From positions 1 to 34,849 of the forward strand of contig CAYWHE010000010.1 of the NCBI GenBank assembly GCA_964458125.1: a DNA stretch of 34,849 nt. Reading direction: 5' to 3'. Source of the stretch: CAYWHE01 sp964458125. Its GTDB lineage: Bacteria > Bacteroidota > Bacteroidia > AKYH767-A > OLB10. The notes below the pieces were generated by a model. The model had not been told where the DNA came from, ran no database searches, and saw only the letters and a program-made list of their open reading frames with translations. Below, one piece after another: positions 16,593-24,866 of the stretch. Position 1 is the first letter of the stretch; each line of letters begins with the position of its first letter. The position numbers were made by a program, and so were the translations under genes.

Positions 16593-17936
16593 ATGAAAAA
16601 CATTTTCGTTCCTGCCTGCATTTTTCTTATCCTTTCAAATCCGGTAATCTCATACGGCCAGACCTGGTCAAATGCCGGCAACAGCTTTGTTTGCCCTTAC
16701 GGGGTTAACACCATATTAACATATAACGGCGACCTTTATGCCGGAGGAGTCACACAGATCACCAAATGGAACGGTAACGCCTGGTCGAATCTGGTGACCG
16801 TTCAGACCATTGGCGTTGACGAGATCTGGTGCATGGCCGTATACAACGGCGAACTCTATATCGGCGGGGAGTTTTCCTTTCTCGGCATTACGGCCTCGCA
16901 TATTGTGAAGTGGAACGGCTCTTCTTTTTCCGCGGTTGGAGGCGGACTAACCGGCATCCCCAGCGGGCTGGGCGTTTACAACGGCGAACTCATTGCATCC
17001 GGTTATAACGGACAGGCCCTTTACAACGGTCATGCATTGGTGAAATGGAACGGAACCAACTGGGCGCCGCTTGGCGCCAACAATGGTATCACCGGTTATG
17101 CCACCGACATGCTCGAATTTAACGGCGAACTGCATGTTTGCGGGTATTTCTCATCCATAGGCGGAATTGCAGCAAATAACATTGCCCGGTGGAACGGTAC
17201 GGCATGGTCAGCCCTTGGTTCGGGAACCAACTGGTATACCCATGCCATGGCCATTTATAATAATGACCTCTATGCAGGCGGCTATTTTACCGGCGCAGGA
17301 GGATTGTGGCTCGATAACATTGCCAGATGGAACGGCAATGTCTGGTCGCCGGTGGGCGGCGGCATTCTCGGGCCAAGCTATGGAAGCGCTTCTGCCTCGG
17401 TGAATGCCATGGCCGTATTTAAAGGAGAATTGTATGCGGCCGGCGAGTTTTCCATGGCCGGCACCACGCCCGCCTGGAACATTGCCAAATGGAACGGAAA
17501 CAACTGGCAGGATATCGGGGGAATTACCGGAGGAGGTGTTTGCGGTGGCACCTATGGACTTGGCGTATATAATAACAACGAACTGTTTGTGGGTGGTTTG
17601 TTTGACAGTGCAGGCACCATTGCGGCAAATAATATTGCGATTTATTCCGGCGAGCAAACCTCTGCGCCAACCGTCACCAACGCCGGATCCGGCTTATCGG
17701 TCTGTCCGAATCCGGTTGTTTCATCCGCAACCATTTCTTTCGAAAGCCTCAACGGTGAGTCATGCCGTATCATTTTAACCGACTTAACGGGCCGGATTCT
17801 GATTTCAGAAAACAGGCGTACGCTGCCGGGGAGGAACACGGAAAGGATATCAACCCTTGATTTGCCTGCAGGAATATATCATCTGCAGGTGATGACCAAT
17901 GGCAGATTGCTGCAAACATTAATCATCCATCCCTAA
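16593..17936 (+). CDS. Secreted seven-repeat beta-propeller protein with T9SS type A sorting domain
   Basis: A 447-residue protein with a signal peptide (1-22, ending SYGQ). Seven repeats follow, each of the form YNGELYaGG-F---G---a-NIA-WNG--W--lG, including ITKWNGNAW, IVKWNGSSF, LVKWNGTNW, IARWNGTAW, IARWNGNVW and IAKWNGNNW, with a last IAIYSGEQ. Seven such units suggest a closed seven-bladed propeller. The last 80 residues (SVCPNPVVSSATISFES, then DLTGRILIS, then PAGIYHLQVM) are a type A CTD. It should be exported by the T9SS to the surface or medium. There is no catalytic motif; binding of glycan or protein is possible but unproven. The gene is monocistronic, with a 539-base gap downstream. 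Confidence 0.85.
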   Translation: MKNIFVPACIFLILSNPVISYGQTWSNAGNSFVCPYGVNTILTYNGDLYAGGVTQITKWNGNAWSNLVTVQTIGVDEIWCMAVYNGELYIGGEFSFLGITASHIVKWNGSSFSAVGGGLTGIPSGLGVYNGELIASGYNGQALYNGHALVKWNGTNWAPLGANNGITGYATDMLEFNGELHVCGYFSSIGGIAANNIARWNGTAWSALGSGTNWYTHAMAIYNNDLYAGGYFTGAGGLWLDNIARWNGNVWSPVGGGILGPSYGSASASVNAMAVFKGELYAAGEFSMAGTTPAWNIAKWNGNNWQDIGGITGGGVCGGTYGLGVYNNNELFVGGLFDSAGTIAANNIAIYSGEQTSAPTVTNAGSGLSVCPNPVVSSATISFESLNGESCRIILTDLTGRILISENRRTLPGRNTERISTLDLPAGIYHLQVMTNGRLLQTLIIHP

Positions 17937-18475
17937 CAGATCAATGGGCTCATTTTTAATATACGGATATCATCCATGTTCTTCATTATACTATTTATAG
18001 ATTCAGAATGCCTGGGCAACATAAAATATACACTGTATTGCATTTTGTAAATATCTGAAAGACTGGATTTACGGGAATTTGTAACTATGGAGACCTGTTT
18101 AAAATAAGGGTGTTCCCTTACTGAAATCGGAGTCCAATTGAACCATCCTAATAGCACCATTGGTAGGGAATTATGCCCCTTTCCATGCTATTTGGATGCA
18201 CCCCCCTGTTAAACACACCCCAAGAATATTGCCGGTATAAAGGCAGGAACCTGACCAATTCCGCCTGTTTCTTATACGACAGACCGGGAAGCCGAGAGGG
18301 CAGCCATTCCTGCGGATTGATACCGTTACTTTTTCAGAACCAGGCATTGAATAACTATCTGCCGGTCTTTTTACTTCTTCCTGTAATGCTGCAAAAAGAC
18401 TGTTTAAAAAGTGCACATCCTTCATTCATCAGGGCACATACCTGTCCCCGGTTTCGGTTTGCAGCTTCACTGATT
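17937..18475. other. Intergenic gap without recognisable gene
   Basis: These 539 bases separate two convergent genes. Short open frames occur on both strands (for example minus 17933-18160), but their translations have no family resemblance, no signal peptide and irregular composition. I see no tRNA, no insertion sequence and no strong intrinsic terminator. The stretch around 17985-18000 is AT-rich. It may hold decayed sequence or terminator regions for both neighbours. Confidence 0.5.
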
Positions 18476-19447
18476 TTATCCGGCATCAGGGTTTGCAAAC
18501 ACCTCTTTTTCCACCCAGGCCTTTCCCCAATTTTCCTTTTCTTCGGTTGTCCAGAGTTCGGGGTAAAAAACACGTCTCTGGAATCGCGGGGGCAAATATT
18601 TCTGCCAGTTGGTGCCACCGGTTGCCTTGATATCATCCGGGTCGCGCTGCAGATAACGAACGGCCGTTTTGTAGTGCACCAGGGGCCAGTTGATGTTCAC
18701 GTTGATGTCAAGCCAGCGCAACGATTCCTTTAATGCAGGGTTCTGCTGATCGGCAGCAGGTAATCGCCTGTATATGGCCCAGAGGTTTTTGTCACGGAAG
18801 TCCATGGCCATCTCAATGAGCTGCGCGGAATATTTATTTTCAAACTGCTTCAGCGTCAGCGTTTTTTTTCCGGAAGCCAGCTCGGTGGCACCGGCCTTCC
18901 AATAAATGAATTCAAACATTTCCTTAATCGAAGCCTTGCCGTTTGTAAAATCATTCCGCTTTTCTTTATCCACCAGGTTGATAAAGTCGGTTGAACAGAT
19001 TTCCACCATCCTGTATTGAGCAGACTGGAAACCACTGGCAGGCAACAGGCTCATCCTGAATTTTAAAAACTGTTCCGGCTCCATGCCGTCAATCATGATG
19101 GCAAAGGAATTGGCCAGGTGTTCGAAATACCGGTTTACCCGTCCTATGCGTGCGACAAGGAAATCAACGGAAGGATTTTCCTTTGCGGCAACCTGCTTCA
19201 GTTCATGCAGGCAAAGCTTGAAATTCAGTTCCGTGATCTGGTGATACATGATGAAAATGACTTCATCGGGAATACTTGTTTTTGGATTTTGAAGGGACAG
19301 CAGCGTATCGAGATGTACATAATCCCAATAAGTCAGATAATCGGCATACAGCAGGCCGTCCAGGTAGGACAGGAGATCCTGCCCCATGGCTGCATATTTT
19401 TTTTCCAGGGCTTCTATACGCTCCAGCAATTCGGGTTTGAGTTCCAT
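18476..19447 (-). CDS. kynA: Tryptophan 2,3-dioxygenase
   Basis: A 323-residue heme enzyme that opens the indole ring of L-tryptophan to N-formylkynurenine, the first step of the kynurenine pathway. Family blocks are in order: YLTYWDYVHLDTLLSLQ (substrate pocket), DEVIFIMYHQITELNFKL with the distal H69, FRMSLLPASGFQSAQYRMVE with the substrate-carboxylate-binding R131, the probable heme-ligand H258 in WPLVHYKTAVRYL, and the ATGGTNWQKYLPP loop (275-287). The usual ELWFKL reads ELNFKL here (N75). Later pathway genes are not in the window, so either they lie elsewhere or the gene serves another purpose. It has its own promoter and is probably a single-gene transcript. Cytoplasmic. Confidence 0.9.
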   Translation of the reverse strand: MELKPELLERIEALEKKYAAMGQDLLSYLDGLLYADYLTYWDYVHLDTLLSLQNPKTSIPDEVIFIMYHQITELNFKLCLHELKQVAAKENPSVDFLVARIGRVNRYFEHLANSFAIMIDGMEPEQFLKFRMSLLPASGFQSAQYRMVEICSTDFINLVDKEKRNDFTNGKASIKEMFEFIYWKAGATELASGKKTLTLKQFENKYSAQLIEMAMDFRDKNLWAIYRRLPAADQQNPALKESLRWLDINVNINWPLVHYKTAVRYLQRDPDDIKATGGTNWQKYLPPRFQRRVFYPELWTTEEKENWGKAWVEKEVFANPDAG

Positions 19448-19466
19448 AGCAGAATTTTATGAAGGG

Positions 19467-19497
19467 CAAAGGTTTGAAAATGATTTGGATCATACAA
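19467..19497 (-). promoter_or_regulatory. Bacteroidota-type promoter of kynA
   Basis: On the minus strand AACCTTTG (19467-19474) matches TAnnTTTG in seven of eight positions, counting the two n. TTG (19495-19497) lies 20 bases upstream. The start codon at 19447 would have a short leader of about 12-15 bases. Confidence 0.5.
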
Positions 19498-19544
19498 TGA
19501 TAAACATCAGGGAAAATACCGGCGGGCGCGTTGCTGTGCAGGTG

Positions 19545-20294
19545 CTAATCGTGCAGCACTACCTCCAGTACCTCCTGCGAGCGTATCTTCATCCCGTGCG
19601 TGATATGCAATTCATAATACAGGATGAAGGCATTCAGGAGTTCCTTCCGTTCCGCCCCATCCGTTGTCACCCTGGCATAATCATGAAACCCGGACTGGGT
19701 CATGGCATAAAAATTTCTGGCTGAACGGCCGGAAATAAAATAGGGATGCATAGGCGCTGAGGACTGGAAAATGCCATCCTGTAAATTAAAACAGGGCGTA
19801 TCCGGACTATAGGCGCCATGTGGAAAAAAGCCGAGGTAACGGGTGAGCTGCCCCATCAGGAAAAGATGAAAACGGCTGCAATCCGTGGTTTCCAGGTCCA
19901 GAATCTGCAGGGCATGAAACAAAAATCCAAAGAGCTGATCATTTGATTCTTCCTCCCGGATGGATTTATACAACACTTCGTTGATGAACAGGGCCAGGGA
20001 ACTCTTGATAAAGTCGTATGGAATGGTCTGGTACGGGGTGCTGCAACCGATTTCCGAAATGCGGTTCAGCCCCCTGCCCGTCTTATGATAGGCCACCAGA
20101 TTCACGAGTGTCAGTGGCTGGAATAAATTGCTGCTGAAACGGGCTTTGTGTTTACGTACGCTGTTCACCAGGTAGGACTGCATGCCTGATGATTCGGTAT
20201 AGATTTTTGCAATGATGCTGCTTTCGGCATAATCCGTCACCTGCAATACAATGCCCCTGGTCTTCTGTAACACGCTTTTCGAATGGAGATTCAA
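19545..20294 (-). CDS. recO: DNA repair protein RecO
   Basis: A 249-residue protein with the RecO N-terminal OB-fold (KTRGIVLQVTDYAESSIIAK, then IYTESSGMQSYLVNSVRKHK) and a helical C-terminal part (LALFINEVLYKSIREEESND, then FLMGQLTRYLGFFPHG). RecO works with RecR and RecF to load RecA on single-stranded DNA and to anneal complementary strands. The zinc-binding cysteines seen in some RecO proteins are largely missing here, as is common in Bacteroidota. The start is the first ATG before KTRGIVL. It begins 31 bases after the stop of porZ and is likely co-transcribed with it; a recO-porZ pair is often seen in this phylum. Confidence 0.9.
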   Translation of the reverse strand: MNLHSKSVLQKTRGIVLQVTDYAESSIIAKIYTESSGMQSYLVNSVRKHKARFSSNLFQPLTLVNLVAYHKTGRGLNRISEIGCSTPYQTIPYDFIKSSLALFINEVLYKSIREEESNDQLFGFLFHALQILDLETTDCSRFHLFLMGQLTRYLGFFPHGAYSPDTPCFNLQDGIFQSSAPMHPYFISGRSARNFYAMTQSGFHDYARVTTDGAERKELLNAFILYYELHITHGMKIRSQEVLEVVLHD

Positions 20295-20325
20295 AAGTAC
20301 GTAAAAGCAGCCGGCCGAAAAAACC

Positions 20326-22677
20326 TTAGTTGATAAATACCATTTTGGTCACGCAGGTGTTCTTGCCTTCCTCGTCGCTGCACCATACCAGGTAAACACC
20401 CGTATGGGCTTTTTCTCCATTCAGGCTGTATCCATTCCATGTGGCCTGGCCCCCGTCGGCTTTGGTCTCGTATATAACGGACCCGCCGATGTCAGTGATT
20501 TTCACATTGCCATTGGCAGCCAGTCCGCGGATAGCGATCAGTCCGCCGTAATTTTCCTCCACTGGGTTGGGATACACCACCGTACCCGAACAACCTTCCC
20601 CACCTTCCGTAGCGGTGCCCCGGTATGAAATAATGCCCTTATCGGTGCCAAAAAACACCTCTCCCGCTTCCCTGTTGATGATGATCCGCAGGATGTTGTT
20701 GGACAGCAGCGGGCTGTTGGATGTGTTGAAGTTGGCCAGTTGCTTCGTGCCATCGGCGGACATCAGGAAGACCCCTCCATTCTGCGTACCGAACCATTTC
20801 CGGTTGGCCCCGTCAACAGCGATGGCCGTCACTATTTCTGTCTCCAGCAGATACTGGTTGTATCCTCCGTACTGGATCAGGATCTGCTGCGCATCAAAGC
20901 TGCTTCCCGAAAAGACGGCTGAAGGACTGTAAAAAACAGCCACCCCTTTGGCTGTGCCTACCCAGATGGCGCCATCCCTGTCTTTGGCCATGGCCCGCAC
21001 GTCCTTGCTTGGCAATCCTCCCGATCCGGATTTATCGAGCAACAGGCGGTATTGATCGTCTGCCGTATTGTCGATGGTGTTATGATCATTAAAAATGAAA
21101 ATGCCGCCCTGGTCATTGGCATTGACGTTAATACACCATTTCTGCCCTTCATCATCAACCAGCGTCTGACCCAAATAATCGGTGGTTTTGAGCACACCGG
21201 TAAAGGAAAACCCTTTCCAGGTTCCGTCGGCCTTTTTCACGTTCAGCATATTCGCCACGGCCGCCGAAGCCACCCATAGGTTCTGATCCCGGTCGAGGGC
21301 CATCCCTCCTATTCGGATATAATCAGTACCGGAGATGTATTGCAGGACACCACCGGAATTGTTTTTGGAATAGAGCGCCTTCAGGTCACCATTGGAAAAT
21401 TCCATCACACCCCTGTTATAGGAACCGGCATAGACATGACCGGCATCGGCGGGGTCGGTGACCACGCAGGTCAGATCGTAAATGCTGTCCATGTTGCAGA
21501 CGCTGTTATCCGTATTCTCCTTATACAAACTCTTCCAGGTGCCGTTCTGAAAGCTGGAAATGATGCCGTGACGGTACTGGTTTTGCAGGATTCCACCCCC
21601 GGCTACCGGGCCGTGGGCCACCCAGATCACATCACCAGCCGCATCAAAACCGCTGACCAGTTCCGACCGGGGACCATTGGGTGAAATGAATGTAGCCGGA
21701 CCGGAACCATCATACCGGACCAGCCCCTTCTGATCATCGGCAATCCAGGCGATATTGTCGCGGTCGGACAGCGCATCAAACGTATATGGAATACTGTTAT
21801 ACTCCGGCTGACCCACCGAACCCGTTTGCTGATACTGGCTGTCGAACAGTTTTACCTCATAGGAAAAAGTGATCAGCAGTTTGCCATAGCAGTTGCGGAA
21901 TCTCCGTACCGAATTGTTGCTCGTTCCGAAAAGGGTCCAGGTGCCTGAATGGAAACGCCATAAACTGTCGGTTGAAACCGATGCTACATGCTGGTTCACG
22001 AGCAACTCCCCGCCGAAAAAAATCAGGTGGTTGAAGATTCCGGACCCGGTATAAATTTTGGTCCAGTTGGCGAAATTATTCAGATTGGGGTTGGACAGCG
22101 AAGCCCTGTAAACACCGGAATCGGAGACGGCATAGATGATGGACTGGTCATCCACCGTCAGGTCATAAACAGCCGGGTTCGTCCCTGTGGATCCGAGGAA
22201 ATAGGTTTCTTTGATCTCCTTTTTTTCGAGATCCAGTACCACAATGCCGAAGCCGCAGGACAGGTAAGCATACCGGTCGTAAAATAGCATGGCATTGATG
22301 CTTTTGCTGTTGCCGGTGATGTTGGCCATTTTGATGTCCTGCACATTGATGATTTCCCCATCGCTATACAACAGGTCAACATTGGCATTGCTGTATGCAA
22401 TCAGCAGCACCTGGTGCTTCTCATCGTACCCGATCTGCTCAATTTCATTATCCGAAAGGCCATCCACTTTAGACAGGCGCCCCAGTTCCAGGGTAGACTT
22501 GTCATAATAAAAAAGTCCCTTGTCGGCCACACAATAAATGCGACTCCCGGCTTCGGCCACCTTGGTGCCACGCAGGTAAGGCAAATGAACGCGCCATGAG
22601 CCCAGGGGTAAATCCTGTGCAACCAGGCCTGAAAGGGTAAGACAAATAAAACAAGCGGTAAGGGAAAATAATTTCAT
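20326..22677 (-). CDS. porZ: T9SS attachment-complex protein PorZ-like (two beta-propellers plus CTD)
   Basis: A 783-residue protein with a signal peptide (1-20, ending LVAQ) followed by LPLGSWRVHLPYLRGTKVAE and IYCVADKGLFYYDKSTLELG, characteristic of the PorZ N-terminal propeller. Many reg-prop-like repeats follow (SRLSKVDGLSDNEI style, AMAKDRDGAIWVGTAKGVAV, AIAVDGANRKWFGTQNGGVF). The end is a CTD-like sandwich (TVVYPNPVEENYGG, then KITDIGGSVIYETK, then GVYLVWCSDEEGK). In Porphyromonas gingivalis PorZ is a surface part of the PorU-PorV-PorQ-PorZ attachment complex and delivers A-LPS to the sortase PorU. Length and architecture agree (about 776 residues there). It precedes recO by 31 bases. 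A methyltransferase-glycosyltransferase pair is transcribed divergently from it. Identity is likely but rests on remembered family features. Confidence 0.8.
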   Translation of the reverse strand: MKLFSLTACFICLTLSGLVAQDLPLGSWRVHLPYLRGTKVAEAGSRIYCVADKGLFYYDKSTLELGRLSKVDGLSDNEIEQIGYDEKHQVLLIAYSNANVDLLYSDGEIINVQDIKMANITGNSKSINAMLFYDRYAYLSCGFGIVVLDLEKKEIKETYFLGSTGTNPAVYDLTVDDQSIIYAVSDSGVYRASLSNPNLNNFANWTKIYTGSGIFNHLIFFGGELLVNQHVASVSTDSLWRFHSGTWTLFGTSNNSVRRFRNCYGKLLITFSYEVKLFDSQYQQTGSVGQPEYNSIPYTFDALSDRDNIAWIADDQKGLVRYDGSGPATFISPNGPRSELVSGFDAAGDVIWVAHGPVAGGGILQNQYRHGIISSFQNGTWKSLYKENTDNSVCNMDSIYDLTCVVTDPADAGHVYAGSYNRGVMEFSNGDLKALYSKNNSGGVLQYISGTDYIRIGGMALDRDQNLWVASAAVANMLNVKKADGTWKGFSFTGVLKTTDYLGQTLVDDEGQKWCINVNANDQGGIFIFNDHNTIDNTADDQYRLLLDKSGSGGLPSKDVRAMAKDRDGAIWVGTAKGVAVFYSPSAVFSGSSFDAQQILIQYGGYNQYLLETEIVTAIAVDGANRKWFGTQNGGVFLMSADGTKQLANFNTSNSPLLSNNILRIIINREAGEVFFGTDKGIISYRGTATEGGEGCSGTVVYPNPVEENYGGLIAIRGLAANGNVKITDIGGSVIYETKADGGQATWNGYSLNGEKAHTGVYLVWCSDEEGKNTCVTKMVFIN

Positions 22678-22761
22678 CCTTTAATAGTTATGTGAACTGC
22701 ACCCGGCAAATCCTAAACTTCAATCCGGTTTTTTTATTGCACGGGGTGGTAAAGGTAACCT

Positions 22762-22792
22762 TTTGCATGCATTCTATTAATCCCTATTTTTG
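22762..22792 (+). promoter_or_regulatory. Bacteroidota-type promoter of the methyltransferase-glycosyltransferase pair
   Basis: TTTG (22762-22765) and TATTTTTG (22785-22792) are separated by 19 bases, an excellent match to TTTG-N19-TAnnTTTG. The expected start lies close to the ATG at 22807, so the leader is very short. porZ starts on the other strand at 22677, and I could not find an equally good promoter for it. Confidence 0.65.
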
Positions 22793-22806
22793 CACACCCT
22801 GAACGT

Positions 22807-23637
22807 ATGGAAGTAACCGTTTTTTTTGATTTGCTCCTGGAAGAAATCCGCCAGAATCCTGGCCTTCGCACCTATTATAAATTCCTGGAAAGCGATTCGG
22901 GATTTGAGTTCCGGAAAGCGTATTTCTGCCAGCGCCTGCAATACATCCGGGACCACATCGGGGGGGATGGCAGGGCGCGGGTTTGGGATTGCGGCTGCGG
23001 GTACGGAACCACCGGTATCTTTCTCGCCCTGAACGGCATAGCCTCCCATGGCACTACGCTTGAGTTTTACATCAGGATGATCCCGGAACGTATCCGTTAC
23101 TGGCAGCAGCATGGCGATGTCAGCCGGTTTACCTATACATATGAAAACCTTTTCGACCAACATCCACCCTTATTAAGTGTGGACATCATCATCATACAGG
23201 ATACCCTTCACCACCTTGAGCCCCTTCAGGAAGCGCTCCGGATTTTTTACAGGGTGCTCGCTCCGGGCGGAAAATTGCTGATTGTGGAGGAAAACGGAAA
23301 TAATATAATTCAGAATTTAAAACTTTACCTGCGAAGAGGCAATAAGCGTATCATTGAAATATGGGATGAAACCCTGAAAAAAAATATCCTGCTCGGCAAC
23401 GAAAACATAAGGGGACTGGAGACGTGGAGGAAGGAACTATCGAAGCAGCATTTCCGGATCCTGGACCGGGAAACCCAGTACATCAGGCTCTATCCCCCCT
23501 TTTCCTTCCGGAAAGACAATACCGGCCGGTTACTTGAAAAAGAGCAGCAGCTGTGGAAAAAATCCCCCATGCTGAAAGAATACCTGTTTTTCGGGCTCAG
23601 TTTTTTGGCTCAGAAAGAAACGGAATCCACCCTTTGA
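22807..23637 (+). CDS. Class I SAM-dependent methyltransferase
   Basis: A 276-residue protein with the SAM-binding motif I VWDCGCGYGTTGIFLALNG (near residues 58-76), an acidic position in motif II (GTTLEF), motif DIIIIQDTLHHLEPLQEALR and the PGGKLLIVEENG loop, the normal order of a class I methyltransferase. The end (KSPMLKEYLFFGLSFLAQKE) is not diagnostic. The substrate is unknown; small-molecule or sugar methylation is possible. It is followed after only 10 bases by a glycosyltransferase gene, so the two are probably one transcript and might act on the same glycan or lipid product. A strong promoter lies just before it. Confidence 0.85.
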   Translation: MEVTVFFDLLLEEIRQNPGLRTYYKFLESDSGFEFRKAYFCQRLQYIRDHIGGDGRARVWDCGCGYGTTGIFLALNGIASHGTTLEFYIRMIPERIRYWQQHGDVSRFTYTYENLFDQHPPLLSVDIIIIQDTLHHLEPLQEALRIFYRVLAPGGKLLIVEENGNNIIQNLKLYLRRGNKRIIEIWDETLKKNILLGNENIRGLETWRKELSKQHFRILDRETQYIRLYPPFSFRKDNTGRLLEKEQQLWKKSPMLKEYLFFGLSFLAQKETESTL

Positions 23638-23647
23638 ATTCCAATCC

Positions 23648-24775
23648 ATGATTATTGCCGTCAATACCCGCCTGCTGCTGAAGGACAAGCTGGAAGGACT
23701 GGGCTGGTTCACTTTTGAAACGCTGAAGCGGATTACGCGTCAGCATCCCGAACATCGTTTTATTTTTTTCTTCGACCGGCCCTTTAATCCTGAATTTATT
23801 TTTTCAGATAACGTCAAACCAATGGTATTGTCGCCCCAGGCCAGGCATCCCTTGCTCTGGTACCTTTTTTTTGAACAGGCTGTTCCACGCGCTTTGAAAA
23901 AGGAAAAAGCCCGGTTGTTTTTATCCACCGATGGATGGATATCGCTCCATACGGAGGTAAAAACGGTAGATGTGATTCATGATCTGAATTTTGAATATTA
24001 CCCTGAACATATCAAGTGGCTGGTAAGGAAATATTATCATTATTATTTCCCTCGCTTTGCGGCCAGGGCAGAACGCATCGTCACCGTTTCCGAATTCTCC
24101 CGGAAAACCATCATTGAAAAATACGGCCAGCCTGCCGGAAAAATTGATGTTGTATATAATGGTGTGTCCGAGGGATACCTTCCATTGGATAAGGAAACAA
24201 TCCGGCAAACCCGTCTTCAATATGCAGGAGGGAAACCTTATTTTATTTTTGTCGGGTTGCTGCACCCCCGGAAAAATATTGCCAACCTGTTCCGGGCGTA
24301 TGACCGGTTCCGGGTCATGAACGGGGAGGGCGTCCGCCTATTGATTGTCGGGGAAAAAAAATGGTGGAAAGGAGAAATGGAAGCCGTATACGATCGCCTG
24401 CAGCACCGGGAAGATGTACTGTTCACAGGACGATTGCCGCTTGCCGAGCTGCAACGGGTAATGGCCTCTGCCCTGGGCCTGGTATATGTATCCCTCTTCG
24501 AGGGATTTGGTGTGCCCATTCTGGAGGCCATGCAAAGCGCTGTCCCGGTAATTACGGCCAACGTCACTTCCATGCCCGAGGTGGCCGGGGGGGCCGCCCT
24601 GCTTGCCGATCCCCTCTCACCCGAATCAATAGCCCTATCCATGCAGCAAGTGGCATCTGATGAAAAACTGAGGGAAAACCTCGCATCAAAAGGGCTTCAG
24701 CGCTGCCGCGATTTTTCCTGGCAAAAAACGGCTGACGGCCTCTGGAAGTCGGTTGAACAGGTGCTCGGTACCTGA
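23648..24775 (+). CDS. GT4-family glycosyltransferase
   Basis: A 375-residue GT-B enzyme. The C-terminal donor-binding half is typical of family GT4 (FVGLLHPRKNIANLFRAYDR, then LLIVGEKKWWKGEME, then VLFTGRLPLAELQRVMASAL, then VSLFEGFGVPILEAMQSAVP with the E-X7-E motif, then EVAGGAALLADPLSPESI). The N-terminal acceptor half starts MIIAVNTRLLLKDKLEGLGW and has VDVIHDLNFEYYPEH and RIVTVSEFSRKTI. The enzyme transfers a sugar from a nucleotide sugar to a glycan or lipid acceptor, probably in cell-envelope synthesis. It starts 10 bases after the methyltransferase gene. The gene for threonine dehydrogenase follows after 91 bases with its own promoter-like element. Confidence 0.88.
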   Translation: MIIAVNTRLLLKDKLEGLGWFTFETLKRITRQHPEHRFIFFFDRPFNPEFIFSDNVKPMVLSPQARHPLLWYLFFEQAVPRALKKEKARLFLSTDGWISLHTEVKTVDVIHDLNFEYYPEHIKWLVRKYYHYYFPRFAARAERIVTVSEFSRKTIIEKYGQPAGKIDVVYNGVSEGYLPLDKETIRQTRLQYAGGKPYFIFVGLLHPRKNIANLFRAYDRFRVMNGEGVRLLIVGEKKWWKGEMEAVYDRLQHREDVLFTGRLPLAELQRVMASALGLVYVSLFEGFGVPILEAMQSAVPVITANVTSMPEVAGGAALLADPLSPESIALSMQQVASDEKLRENLASKGLQRCRDFSWQKTADGLWKSVEQVLGT

Positions 24776-24839
24776 TTCCGGACAACGGCCTGATGCCAAT
24801 TATTCGGGTATTTATGCCTGCCATTCGGGTTTTTTATCT

Positions 24840-24847
24840 TACATTTG
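24840..24847 (+). promoter_or_regulatory. Bacteroidota-type -7 element for tdh
   Basis: TACATTTG matches TAnnTTTG and lies 20 bases before the ATG at 24867. The -33 element is only CTG at 24818-24820 (19 bases upstream). It suggests that tdh and cysS can be transcribed apart from the glycosyltransferase genes. Confidence 0.4.
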
Positions 24848-24866
24848 CCTTTCACCGGAAACAGCG

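Noticed and set aside
17985..18000. Second copy of the TonB-promoter palindrome
   Set aside because: Only about nine bases (ttatactat) resemble one half; the other arm is not conserved and no gene start is next to it.
18173..18733. 186-codon plus-strand frame over the 17937-18475 gap
   Set aside because: Its second half is antisense to kynA, the first half has no recognisable domain, and it has no promoter or signal peptide.
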